Shown here one piece after another: positions 36,423 through 44,725 of a DNA stretch of 64,000 nucleotides. The notes below the pieces were generated by a model. The model saw only the letters and a list, made by a program, of their open reading frames with translations. It made no database searches and had not been told where the DNA came from. How positions within the stretch are numbered: the first letter of the stretch is position 1; every line of letters starts with the position of its first letter. The stretch is from positions 1 to 64,000 of the forward strand of contig JAHCBB010000018.1 of NCBI GenBank assembly GCA_019634635.1. The letters run 5' to 3'. This DNA comes from Verrucomicrobiia bacterium. Its GTDB lineage: Bacteria > Verrucomicrobiota > Verrucomicrobiia > Limisphaerales > UBA9464. The translations under genes were made by a program, and so were the position numbers.

Positions 36423-37007
36423 ATGATGAAGCGACTTTGCGTGTTTTGCGGCTCGAGTCCGGGGGCGTCCCCGAAGTATGCCGACGCCGCCTGGGAGCTG
36501 GGGACAGCGATCGCCTCCCGTGGCATCGGGCTGGTGTACGGCGGGGCGCACCTCGGCCTGATGGGGCTCTTGGCCGACGCGGTGCTCGCCCGGGGTGGAA
36601 CCGTGACCGGCGTGTTGCCGCGGTTCATGGCGGACCGGGAGCTGGCGCATCCCGGGCTGTCCGAGCTGCACCTGGTGGACACCATGCACGAGCGGAAGCA
36701 GATCATGGCCCGGATGAGCGACGGGTTCGTGGCGATGCCCGGCGGTTTCGGCACGTTCGAGGAGATCTTCGAGTCCATCACCTGGGGGCAATTGCGGCTT
36801 CATGAATCCCCGTGCGCCTTCCTGAATGTCGCCGGGTATTACGATCCCCTCCGGGAATTTCTGCGCCGGGCCGCGGCGGAGGGCTTCGTGCGGGCCGGTG
36901 ACATGGACGCCCTGCTGTTTGCCGACTCGGTGGGGGAATTGTTCAGCCTCCTCGAGGCGGCGTCGCCCGGCCCGGTCCCGGCACACGATGTCGCGGAACG
37001 GATCTGA
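36423..37007 (+). CDS. LOG/TIGR00730-family Rossmann-fold protein
   Basis: This 194-residue protein starts MMKRLCVFCGSSPGASPKY. 'GLVYGGAHLGLMG' and the signature 'MPGGFGTFEEIFE' (PGGxGTxxE) identify a nucleoside 5'-monophosphate phosphoribohydrolase, the family that includes cytokinin-activating LOG enzymes. The true substrate in bacteria is often AMP or a modified nucleotide. It starts 15 bp after the beta-propeller stop, so it may be co-transcribed. Confidence 0.9.
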   Translation: MMKRLCVFCGSSPGASPKYADAAWELGTAIASRGIGLVYGGAHLGLMGLLADAVLARGGTVTGVLPRFMADRELAHPGLSELHLVDTMHERKQIMARMSDGFVAMPGGFGTFEEIFESITWGQLRLHESPCAFLNVAGYYDPLREFLRRAAAEGFVRAGDMDALLFADSVGELFSLLEAASPGPVPAHDVAERI

Positions 37008-37219
37008 GACCGGGTTCGGAAACTCCAGGCATCCATCCGTGCCGTTGCGCGTCCGGCACCCTGTCGTTCTCGACGAACCCCGGTGCCCGTCGGCCAAGGC
37101 CCATAACCACCGGTGGACGTTTCACTGATTCCATCGCTGCGGGGGACCGGTATCGCCGGCTCACCGTCACCAATCGGCGGCCGGGGTCCGGGCTTGACAC
37201 CCGTGGTACACACGCGGCG

Positions 37220-37765
37220 ATGCACCTGAACATCCTCTTTTTGGACATTGACGGCGTGTTGAATCTTGAAGGCAGCCGGCACCCGGACGTCTTCGCTCCG
37301 GGCTGCGTCCGGGAGTTGCGGCGGATCCTGGATCACAATCCCCGGAACCACGTGGTCTTCTCGACCGCCTGGCGGATCGGATTTCCGTTCTTTGTGCTCG
37401 GCGGCCTGTGGCAGCGGCATGGCCTGCCATCCGACCGGGTTCTTGGGCGCACGCCCATTCTGCGGAACGCCGACCGCGGTGTGGAAATCGAGCAGTGGCT
37501 TGAGGACGCGTCCGTCCGTCATCCGGATCACCGGATCCAGCGCATTGCCGTTCTCGATGACGTGGCGGAACCGGTGCTGAGGCACCTTCCTGAAGATGCG
37601 GTCTTCCCTTGTGATCCGCGCCGCGGCCTGACCGCGGGCATCGCGGAGGCGATCATCCGGCGGTTTGGCGACGCACCGGCGCCTCCCGCGCGGGTGACGT
37701 CCCGGCGCGGAAATCCGCCCCGCCGGGCGGCCGTACTCACGGCGCCGTGGATGGCGCTCGCCTAA
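37220..37765 (+). CDS. HAD-domain protein (Swiss-army-knife RNA-repair HAD type)
   Basis: This 181-residue protein starts MHLNILFLDIDGVLNLEGSR, with the DxDG nucleophile motif of HAD phosphatases. 'NHVVFSTAWRIGF' matches the STxWR motif, and 'RIAVLDDVAEPVL' is the acidic motif. This HAD subgroup is found in single-domain proteins and in predicted RNA-repair contexts. The last ~25 residues (Arg/Pro-rich) look non-conserved and include the dispersed 11-mer at 37732-37742. The function is unproven. Confidence 0.75.
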   Translation: MHLNILFLDIDGVLNLEGSRHPDVFAPGCVRELRRILDHNPRNHVVFSTAWRIGFPFFVLGGLWQRHGLPSDRVLGRTPILRNADRGVEIEQWLEDASVRHPDHRIQRIAVLDDVAEPVLRHLPEDAVFPCDPRRGLTAGIAEAIIRRFGDAPAPPARVTSRRGNPPRRAAVLTAPWMALA

Positions 37766-37800
37766 GGCGCCGATGGTCCCGCGTCTTTCGCCTCTAAATG

Positions 37801-38070
37801 TCAACAGTCTAGGTGCGACCCCATTGCTTCCACGCCGTCTGGACCGACCACCGTGAAGTCGGGCCGGCTGGCCTGCGCCCATACGACGAGCGCCGGGATG
37901 TCCTCGGCACCGATGGGGTCGTTCTCGACTGCGGCACCGTTGGCGAGCCGCTCCAGCTCGGTGCCCGCATTGCCGGGTGCGACGAACAACTGCGTTACGA
38001 GGCGCGACTGCGCGAGCTTCCAGACGAGGTCGTGTTCACGGCCGCCCGAACGAAGGACCAGCAGCTTCAT
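37801..38070 (-). pseudogene. purD fragment (phosphoribosylamine-glycine ligase N-terminus)
   Basis: The 89-residue frame starts MKLLVLRSGGREHDLVWKLA, followed by 'VTQLFVAPGNAGTELERLAN' and 'PDFTVVGPDGVEAM'. This is the N-domain of PurD (normally GSGGREHALAWKL...PGNAGT). It stops after ~80 matching residues, whereas PurD is ~420. The first glycine motif is altered (VLRSGGREHD). It is a truncated, inactive copy, and a functional purD is expected elsewhere. Confidence 0.85.
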
Positions 38071-38124
38071 TGATGGCTGTAAGAGAATGGGCCGGCGCGG
38101 AAAGTGCAAAGCGGAGAGCGAGTT

Positions 38125-38466
38125 TCAAAACGCCGACAGGATCGATGCGATTTCGGGTGGGATTGGTTTGCCGGTTTCCCGGTAGAATTCCTTGGCCGAA
38201 CGCAGCATTGGATCGGTTTGAGCGTTCCGCCCGAAGCTATGCACGGAAATCACCATGCCAGGCAGACGTTGTTCGAGTCGCCGCAGGGCTTCGGCCGGTT
38301 GGCCCCGCTGAAGCTGGGACATGGTCCGCAGTTGGTCATCGACGGATTTCGTCCAGAAGAGCTGGGATTGCTGGTTGTGCCAGCGGAGCAGCGGAAAGGC
38401 GGTGCATAGCGTGGCCAGCACGGCACCGGCACCAAAGGCCAACCCAATTTGAGTCCGGTTTTGCAT
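38125..38466 (-). CDS. Small membrane-anchored hypothetical protein
   Basis: This 113-residue protein starts MQNRTQIGLAFGAGAVLATL, one N-terminal membrane helix. A soluble tail follows ('SQLFWTKSVDDQLRTMSQLQ', 'ALRRLEQRLPGMVISVHSFG' and a terminal 'PPEIASILSAF'). It looks coding (coherent helices, clean start), but I do not recognise a function. The ATG at 38464-38466 was chosen over an earlier in-frame start because it begins directly at the anchor. It sits in a region of gene remnants. Confidence 0.55.
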   Translation of the reverse strand: MQNRTQIGLAFGAGAVLATLCTAFPLLRWHNQQSQLFWTKSVDDQLRTMSQLQRGQPAEALRRLEQRLPGMVISVHSFGRNAQTDPMLRSAKEFYRETGKPIPPEIASILSAF

Positions 38467-38846
38467 TCGTGGATTAACGGATCGAAGCGCGAAAGTTGCA
38501 TCATTGGACCGGGTCACGGGCAATCGGTCACGGACAAGTTTTCGGGATCAGGGCCGAGGGCAGGTGGCGGTCCCACGGAATCTGGATGGCGCCTTTGGCG
38601 GTAGCGCCAGGGGACAGGACAACTATTGGTGCGCGTATTGGAGTCCGTCCGGCACTTTCCGAGGAAACGAACGGGACGAGCGACCGATGGGGCTTCCAGG
38701 CTCAGGGGCGAACTGGAATCACATTCTGCTGAATTTCTGCCGGACCCGAGGCGGCAGTCGGCAGCACGGCTGGAGTGCTTGAGCCATCTCCAGAGTCAGC
38801 TCACCCTGCGACTTGATGGGGTGTTCAGTCCGCACCCGATCGCCCC
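38467..38846. other. Intergenic region without recognisable gene
   Basis: This 380-bp stretch lies between the small membrane protein and the transposase remnant. Short open frames occur on both strands, but none has a convincing start or family resemblance. It is probably degraded sequence. Confidence 0.4.
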
Positions 38847-39430
38847 TCAGCCAAAGACCTGCTTTCGCAGATCCCGCAGCACGCACAGGTTGCCGGCCAG
38901 ACCCTGCATCGGCCGGGCGCCGTCGCGACGCCGGAGGCCCCAGCGCCCCTGCAGGGCGTGAAACACCCCGTCCACATACTCCCGCGTTCCCAACACCGCC
39001 CCGTCGGCGAAGTACCGCACCCGCAGTTGCAGGTACTCCGGCAACGAGACCTTCCTCCGCGCCGCCAACACCGTCAGCACCGCCTCCCGCGAAAATCCCT
39101 TCCGCGCCGATCCACCGTCCGGAGCTGTTCCTTCCCGCTCCTCCCCCTGTCCGAAGAGCCACATCCGGTACGTCGCCAACGCCTGCCCGGGTTCTTGAGC
39201 GACCTCCGGCCGTCGTTGGGCCATCGCCACCACCGCGGCCAGGGCTTCACGGGCCGTGGCATCCCCGGCGGCCGCCGCCCCGTACCCGCACCAGCGATCG
39301 TCCTTGGGATCCTCCACCAATCCGGCCCGCACCGGATTGAGGTCAATGTGTGCCGCTTCACCACCCGCGACATGCAGTGATCATGGGCGACCGGAAATGA
39401 GGCGGGAGCCTTCAGACGACGCTGGCGCAT
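38847..39430 (-). pseudogene. RAYT/Y1 transposase remnant with internal deletion
   Basis: The start MRQRRLKAPASFPVAHDHCM followed by SRVV is a typical N-terminus of Verrucomicrobial REP-associated tyrosine transposases. The sequence then jumps, with a frame change near 39360, to 'AAHIDLNPVRAGLVEDPKDD' and runs to the C-terminus ('LPEYLQLRVRYFADGAVLGT', 'NLCVLRDLRKQVFG'). The catalytic middle, including the HxH and Tyr motifs, is missing. Its C-terminal half resembles the intact copy at 61039-62016. Confidence 0.8.
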
Positions 39431-39519
39431 GACGATAGCATCCCGGCTTCATCAGCCACCCGCCATCGCCAGATCTACAGATCGTTGTCCTGTCCCTTCT
39501 GATTGATGCGCTCTGGAAC

Positions 39520-39988
39520 GCGATCCCGACCCTTACGGGCCGGCGGTCAACGACAGTTTGATCGAAATCGCCCGCGACCGTGGTTACACCGAAGTACAGC
39601 GGCTGTTGGAAACAAGGTTCGCTGAACGCCACGGCGCTTCGCCAAATGGTGAACCAGTCGCCGCCGCGATCCGCGAGCGGACGCTGGCCAAGGTGCGCGC
39701 GTTGCTGGATGCCACGCCGGATCTGCTTCACGCGGGTGACACCCGATCCATTGGGCGGTGATGACGCGGCAGATTGATTTCATCGGCGAGTGGCTGAAGC
39801 GCGGCGCGGACATCAATGCGCGCCGTTCCGACGGTGGGCGGCCGATTCATCTGACCAACGGCGATTCTCATTTCCGAGGTTGGCGCGACGTGCCCGACGA
39901 CCCGCCGTGGGCCACACCATTGGCCTGGGCGACACGGTGCGGGCATCGGGACATCGCCGAAATCCTGAAACGGCATGGAGCGAATTGA
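39520..39988 (+). pseudogene. Ankyrin-repeat protein remnant, frameshifted
   Basis: One frame gives 'DPYGPAVNDSLIEIARDRGY', then 'TEVQRLLETRF' and 'AAAIRERTLAKVRALLDATP', ending at the TGA of 39759-39761. The next frame continues 'HWAVMTRQIDFIGEWLKRGA', 'DINARRSDGGRPIHLTNGDSH' (in part) and 'TPLAWATRCGHRDIAEILKR'. Together they read as consecutive ankyrin repeats with a small deletion near 39745 that breaks the frame. No good start codon is seen upstream. Ankyrin repeats mediate protein-protein contacts, and this copy is probably inactive. Confidence 0.7.
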
Positions 39989-40202
39989 AGTCGCCCCCAA
40001 CGCCGAAACCCGTCATTGGTCCGACTCCATGCGGCGCCCCCTCAACGAACGTCCACGCCGCCAATTCGATCCGGCGAGTTCGCCGCCACGCGCAGCGCCT
40101 GCATTATCACACTCCTGAATCCGGCCAATGTGCTGCGTGCCGGGTAAAAGGTGAAACTACCGCAGCCATCCCCGGGTGCTCCCTTGGAACGTAACGCTTC
40201 TC

Positions 40203-41132
40203 ATGAAACGCAATCCCGCCCCCATTTCAGCGACGGCCCTGGTGGCCGTACTCTCCGTCCTCGGCTCCGGTTCGGTCCTCGCGGCCGATTCGGAGCGCAT
40301 TGAATCCCGGGAGCTGACGGCCGCCGCCGGCGGCACGCTGACCTTCAAGGCGGTGAGCGGTTCCGTGGAGGTCAAGACGCACGACCGGGACGTGGTCGCC
40401 TACGAAGCTGTGTTGAAGCCGGGCCGGTTGAGCTTCGGGGACAAGGTCGTGGATCTCCTCGAGTTCGACTACACGGAATCCGATGGGAACGTCCGAATCG
40501 GCATGCGATGGAAGGACGGAAAGTCGCCAAAGAACGCCAACCTGCAGGCAAGCCACACCGTTTGGGTTCCGGCACGATATCATGTGGATGTGCGAACTGC
40601 CGGCGGGGGGATCCGGGGCTCGGACCTCCAGGGGCGCGTCGTTGCACAGACCTCCGGCGGGAGCATCCAGTGGCAACGGGTCGAGGGTGACCTTGAGGCC
40701 CAGACCAGCGGCGGCAACATCACCGTGGACGCCATTCGCGGTCGCGTGAAAATGACCACGTCGGGCGGGACCATCCAGGCCGACCATGTGGACGGCGACC
40801 TCACGGGGACCACTTCGGGCGGCAGCATCAAGCTGAACGCGATTCACGGGACCATCCGTGCCCAGACGGCGGGCGGCTCGATCAACGCCGGGCTTTCAGA
40901 TGGGGCTTCCGGTCCGGTGGTCCTGAGCACATCCGGCGGCAGCATCCGGCTCACGGTGCCGGGCGATTTCAAGGCGGACCTTCGTGCCGCCACCTCGGGC
41001 GGGCGTGTCTCCTGTGATTTGCCGGTGCAGGGGACCATCAAGGGTTCCTCCGTGGTGGGCCAGGTGAACGGAGGGGGGCCGGAGGTGTCATTGAACACCT
41101 CCGGCGGGAGCATCCACGTTGCGAAGCGCTGA
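40203..41132 (+). CDS. DUF4097-family repetitive beta-strand protein, exported
   Basis: This 309-residue protein has a signal peptide (MKRNPAPISATALVAVLSVLG with SVLAA). About nine short repeats follow with the core 'TSGGSI' or 'TAGGSI' roughly every 17-20 residues, forming a beta-helix-like (adhesin-type) domain. The N-terminal part (~30-120) is a non-repeat beta region. Its function is unknown, and it is likely a periplasmic or surface structural protein. The ATG at 40203 was preferred over an upstream in-frame TTG/ATG because of the signal peptide. Confidence 0.85.
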   Translation: MKRNPAPISATALVAVLSVLGSGSVLAADSERIESRELTAAAGGTLTFKAVSGSVEVKTHDRDVVAYEAVLKPGRLSFGDKVVDLLEFDYTESDGNVRIGMRWKDGKSPKNANLQASHTVWVPARYHVDVRTAGGGIRGSDLQGRVVAQTSGGSIQWQRVEGDLEAQTSGGNITVDAIRGRVKMTTSGGTIQADHVDGDLTGTTSGGSIKLNAIHGTIRAQTAGGSINAGLSDGASGPVVLSTSGGSIRLTVPGDFKADLRAATSGGRVSCDLPVQGTIKGSSVVGQVNGGGPEVSLNTSGGSIHVAKR

Positions 41133-41193
41133 AGGCCCGCGTGGTCTCCTCGTCGCTCCGTCCCGGTTCCGGCAGCCGGCGACGCGGGCGGGG

Positions 41194-42390
41194 TCAGACC
41201 AGACGGGACGTCGCCTTGTTGGCGGCCAGTTTGCGCACGAGGTCCTTGATCTTCTGCGCCTCCGACTTCGCAGCAATCAGGGTGGCGTCGTTGGTCAGCA
41301 CGATGATGCTGTCCTTCACCCCGACCAGGGCGATGGGGGAGCGCCCGGTCGTCCGGGCATCGCAAACCACGTTGCGGGCGGCATCCACATGGACCACGTC
41401 GCCGACGACGGCATTGCCCTCCGGATCCCGGCGCAGGTGCCGGGCCAGCGCGGGCCACGCCCCGAGGTCGTCCCAGTCGAACGTCCCGTCGGCGACCACG
41501 ACATTGTGCGCCTTCTCCATCAGCGCGTAGTCCACGCTGACCTTCCGGAGTTCCGGGTATTCCCGCGCCAGCACGCGGTCGAGACTCCGGGCGCCACGCC
41601 CCGCGGCGTCGAACCACCGGTGACAGGCGGCGTTCATGTCCGGCTGATGCTTCTCGAGGGCGTTGGTGATCGTGACGAACGACCAGACGAACATGCCCGC
41701 GTTCCAGCGGTAATTGCCGGCGGCGAGATACTCCACGGCCTTTTCAAGCGCCGGCTTCTCGACAAACTGCTCGGCGCGGAAAAACCGGGTCCGGTAGCGC
41801 TTCACACCGGTGGGAGGCGGCAGCGGCGTGAGATCGTGTCGAATGTAGCCGTAACCGGTTTCCGGACCGGACGGCCGGATGCCGATGGTGACGATCACCT
41901 GTCCGTGCGAAGCCAGATCCAGGGCGTCGGCGAGGACCTGCTGGAAGGCCTTCGCATCGGGGATCACATGGTCGGCGGGCAGGACGGCCATGGTGGCGGT
42001 CGTGGACCGCGCGCCGACGAGCGCGGCGCCCAGGGTCACCGCGGCGCAGGTGTCGCGACCCACCGGTTCGGCCACGACGTTTTCGGCAGGCAGTTCCGGC
42101 AGTTGTTTCCGGACGGCGGCTGCCTGGACCCGGTTGGTGATGACCAGAATGTTGTTCAGGGGCACGACCGGCTTCACGCGATCCACGGCCTGTTGAAGGA
42201 ACGAGCGCCGGCCCAGCAGCGTGATGAGTTGTTTCGGCGTCGCCTCACGGCTGACGGGCCAGAACCGCTCGCCACGACCCCCGGCCATGATGATCACATA
42301 CTGGTCGGCGCGGCTACCTGCGGCGGTTGGACGGGTTTTGGATTGAGCCTTTGGCCGGGATTTTGACCGGGAACTGGAGGGGGGGATCAT
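41194..42390 (-). CDS. manC: Mannose-1-phosphate guanylyltransferase
   Basis: This 398-residue nucleotidyltransferase makes GDP-mannose from mannose-1-phosphate and GTP. The signature IIMAGGRGERFWPVS is followed by 'ATPKQLITLLG', 'VLPADHVI' and 'FVEKPALEKAVEYL'. 'WNAGMFVWSF' and 'SVDYALMEKA' are family blocks. A basic Ser/Lys-rich N-terminal ~28 residues precede the enzyme core. The start overlaps the trpA stop by 4 bp (ATGA), so the two genes form an unusual but clear transcription unit. GDP-mannose feeds glycan synthesis. Confidence 0.92.
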   Translation of the reverse strand: MIPPSSSRSKSRPKAQSKTRPTAAGSRADQYVIIMAGGRGERFWPVSREATPKQLITLLGRRSFLQQAVDRVKPVVPLNNILVITNRVQAAAVRKQLPELPAENVVAEPVGRDTCAAVTLGAALVGARSTTATMAVLPADHVIPDAKAFQQVLADALDLASHGQVIVTIGIRPSGPETGYGYIRHDLTPLPPPTGVKRYRTRFFRAEQFVEKPALEKAVEYLAAGNYRWNAGMFVWSFVTITNALEKHQPDMNAACHRWFDAAGRGARSLDRVLAREYPELRKVSVDYALMEKAHNVVVADGTFDWDDLGAWPALARHLRRDPEGNAVVGDVVHVDAARNVVCDARTTGRSPIALVGVKDSIIVLTNDATLIAAKSEAQKIKDLVRKLAANKATSRLV

Positions 42391-43184
42391 GACTGGATGG
42401 CTTGCGAGAGCGAGGTGACGAAGGCGGTGACTTCGGGAATCAACCGTGGGGAACGGCCCAGTTCTGCGATGCGGTTCACCACGGCACTGCCCACAACGAT
42501 GGCGTCTGCGTGGCGGGCGACCTCCCGGGCCTGATCCGCATTGGAAATCCCGAACCCCACGGCGATGGGCAGGGAACTGTGGGCGCGAATCCGCGCCGTC
42601 ATTGCCCCGATCGTGTCGCTCACGGTCGTCTGCATGCCCGTGACCCCCTCGCGGCTCACGTAGTAGATGAAGCCGCGTGCCAGCGGGCCGATGAGCGCCA
42701 TCCGTTCGGCGGGCGTGGTCGGGGCGACCAGGTAGATCGGGCACAGGCCGGAGGCGTCCATCAACTTCCCGTGGCTGCCGGACTCCTCCGGCGGCAGATC
42801 CAGCACCAGCAGCCCGTCCACTCCGGCGGCCGCGCAGTCGCGGATGAACGTCTCGGGTCCGACCCGGTGGAGCAGGTTGTAGTAAAGGTAGAGCACGATC
42901 GGGACGGAGGATTCCCTCCGGATGGCCCGGACCGTGTCGAGGACTGCGGGGGGGGTGGTGCCGCTGTCGAGCCCCCGCTGGGCGGCCAGCTGGTTCACCA
43001 GCCCGTCGGCCAGCGGGTCGCTGAAGGGCACTCCAAGTTCGAGGATGTCCACACCGGCCCGCTCGAGCGCCAAGGAAAGCCGCAGCGTGGTCTGGAGGTC
43101 TGGATCGCCCGCGCCGATGTACACCACCAGGCCCTTGCGTCCGCGGGCCCGGAGCGAATCGAAACATTCCACGATGCGGTTCAC
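42387..43184 (-). CDS. trpA: Tryptophan synthase alpha chain
   Basis: This 265-residue TIM-barrel enzyme cleaves indole-3-glycerol phosphate to indole. 'VDILELGVPFSDPLADG' contains the catalytic Glu and Asp, 'GLLVLDLPPEES' the next loop, and 'PIAVGFGISNADQ' the phosphate-binding end. GTG at 43184 was chosen because it gives the normal length (VNRIVECF). The frame is open to 43712 through repeats that are not protein-like. No trpB is adjacent. Confidence 0.94.
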   Translation of the reverse strand: MNRIVECFDSLRARGRKGLVVYIGAGDPDLQTTLRLSLALERAGVDILELGVPFSDPLADGLVNQLAAQRGLDSGTTPPAVLDTVRAIRRESSVPIVLYLYYNLLHRVGPETFIRDCAAAGVDGLLVLDLPPEESGSHGKLMDASGLCPIYLVAPTTPAERMALIGPLARGFIYYVSREGVTGMQTTVSDTIGAMTARIRAHSSLPIAVGFGISNADQAREVARHADAIVVGSAVVNRIAELGRSPRLIPEVTAFVTSLSQAIQS

Positions 43185-43274
43185 GAGGGCGGACACTGCC
43201 GCGCCGCTCGCGGGGATGGCAAGTTCAGGGCGTGCCGGCCGGAGGCGACGGGCGGGCTGGTGAGTTCGAGATCC

Positions 43275-43402
43275 GGTTGGGTGATGATCTGGTTGGGTGA
43301 TGATCTGGTTGGGTGATGATCTGGTGGGGTGAGGCTCCGGTGGGGTGAGGCTCCGGTGGGGTGAGGCTCCGGTGGGGTGAGGCTCCGGTGGGGTGAGGCT
43401 CC
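43275..43402. repeat. Tandem array of eight 16-bp repeats in two variants
   Basis: There are three copies of GGTTGGGTGATGATCT (43275-43322) followed directly by five copies of GGTGGGGTGAGGCTCC (43323-43402). All are exact and in phase. The two variants share the GGTKGGGTGA core. The array lies 90 bp upstream of the trpA start, in its probable promoter/leader, and the last copy runs into a dispersed repeat motif. Confidence 0.95.
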
Positions 43403-43481
43403 GCCGAACCGTGCGCCTGTGGAGTCCACACGCGCCAAAAGTCAAGATGACCACACGGTTCGCCGAGAGGCTCGCCCTACC
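43394..43481. repeat. Dispersed inverted repeat (REP/BIME-like) between trpA and glcE
   Basis: TGAGGCTCCGCCGAACCG at 43394-43411 and an inverted relative at 43456-43481 (reading GAGCCTCTCGGCGAACCG on the minus strand) flank a small palindrome, TGTGGAGTCCACA at 43418-43430. The 18-mer recurs exactly at 63543-63560. The rest of the 43185-43648 gap shows no gene. Confidence 0.6.
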
Positions 43482-43648
43482 GGGATGGAGCCGCCATTGA
43501 CGGAACCAATCGGGCGCCAAGGCGAAGGGCCTCCCGAAGTTCATGGCCCAATGTTTAAGGGGTTGGAGTCGGTGAGCGGGGGCCCGTACCGTAGGCGGGT
43601 CGTCTGAATTTCCCGCACCATGGCGCTTCGACTGCCGGCATTGCCTTG

Positions 43649-44725
43649 ATGAACCCCATGCACCAGCCCGCGTCATTGAAGGAGCTGGCTGAGGCGATCC
43701 GGTCCGTACCACGGGTCGTTCCGGTCGGCGCCGGGACCAAGCCGCGACTGACCACGGCCGAAGGGGTGCGCATCTCGACGGCGGCCTTGTCCGCCATGGT
43801 CGAATACGAGCCGCAGGAGTTCACGTTCACCGCACAGGCCGGCATTCCGCTGGAGCGGTTGATGAACACGCTTGCGGCGTGCGGCCAGTACCTGCCATTC
43901 GATCCGCCGCTGGTCCGGGCCGGGGCCACGCTCGGGGGTACGGTTGCGGCAGGCCTGAGCGGGCCGGGCCGGGTTCGCTTTGGCGGCGTGCGCGACTTCA
44001 TTCTGGGAGTCCGGTTTGTGGACGGAGCGGGCCGTCTGCTTCAGCTGGGGGGCAAGGTGGTGAAAAACGCGGCGGGCTTTGATCTGCCGAAGTTCTTTTG
44101 CGGGAGCCTGGGACGCTTCGGGATGCTGGGGGAGCTGACGTTCAAGGTGTTTCCGCGTCCCGACGCGGCGGTCACCCTTCGATTGCGGGCGGCCACCCCC
44201 GCGGACCGGTTGCGCGTGTTTCGTGTCGTTGGTCGCTCCCGATGGGAACCGGTGGCCGTGGAGGGGGTTCCCGGATGCTGCGATGTCTGGGTCCGATTGG
44301 CGGGACCGGAATCCGCAATGTCCTCATTGGCCGCGGACGTTCTTGCGGAACTCCCCGGGGAGCGCGAGTCGCCGGGGACGGATGTGATGGATTCCCTGCG
44401 CGAGTTTGACTGGGCGCCGCAGCGAGGAGTCCTGGTCAAGGTGCCGCTGACGCCGGTGGACACGGAGGCATTGACGCCGGCTCTGAATGCGATTGAGGGG
44501 GTCCGGCATCAGGTGGGTGCCGGTGGTACGGTGGCTTGGGTGGCCTGGGAGGATCCCGGGACGATGACAGCGGTGGGGTCCACGCTGGCGCGCCTCGGGT
44601 TGGAGGGCCTGACCCTGCGGGGCGATGCACCGCTGTGGTGGTCCCGATCACCTCGCGCGGCGGTTGAATCCGCGGTGAAGCTCGCATTGGATCCCGCGCA
44701 TCGGTTTCCTCCACTCGATTCCTGA
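43649..44725 (+). CDS. glcE: Glycolate/lactate oxidase FAD-binding subunit GlcE-like
   Basis: This 358-residue FAD-binding (PCMH/VAO-type) protein has 'VPVGAGTKPRL', GATLGGTVAAGLSGPGRVRF and 'FILGVRFVDGAGRLLQLGGKV'. 'NAAGFDLPKFFCGSLG' completes the FAD site. It is one subunit of membrane-associated 2-hydroxyacid oxidase (GlcDEF). The ATG at 43649 immediately follows an alternative TTG. Its stop overlaps the glcF start (TGATG). No glcD is present in the window. Confidence 0.88.
   Translation: MNPMHQPASLKELAEAIRSVPRVVPVGAGTKPRLTTAEGVRISTAALSAMVEYEPQEFTFTAQAGIPLERLMNTLAACGQYLPFDPPLVRAGATLGGTVAAGLSGPGRVRFGGVRDFILGVRFVDGAGRLLQLGGKVVKNAAGFDLPKFFCGSLGRFGMLGELTFKVFPRPDAAVTLRLRAATPADRLRVFRVVGRSRWEPVAVEGVPGCCDVWVRLAGPESAMSSLAADVLAELPGERESPGTDVMDSLREFDWAPQRGVLVKVPLTPVDTEALTPALNAIEGVRHQVGAGGTVAWVAWEDPGTMTAVGSTLARLGLEGLTLRGDAPLWWSRSPRAAVESAVKLALDPAHRFPPLDS

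Noticed and set aside
43275..43402. CRISPR array
   Set aside because: The units are directly adjacent 16-mers with no unique spacers, and no cas genes are near.
43185..43712. N-terminal extension of TrpA through the tandem repeats
   Set aside because: The translation is a simple repeat (HPTGASPHRSLTPPE-like), and TrpA family similarity starts at the GTG of 43184.
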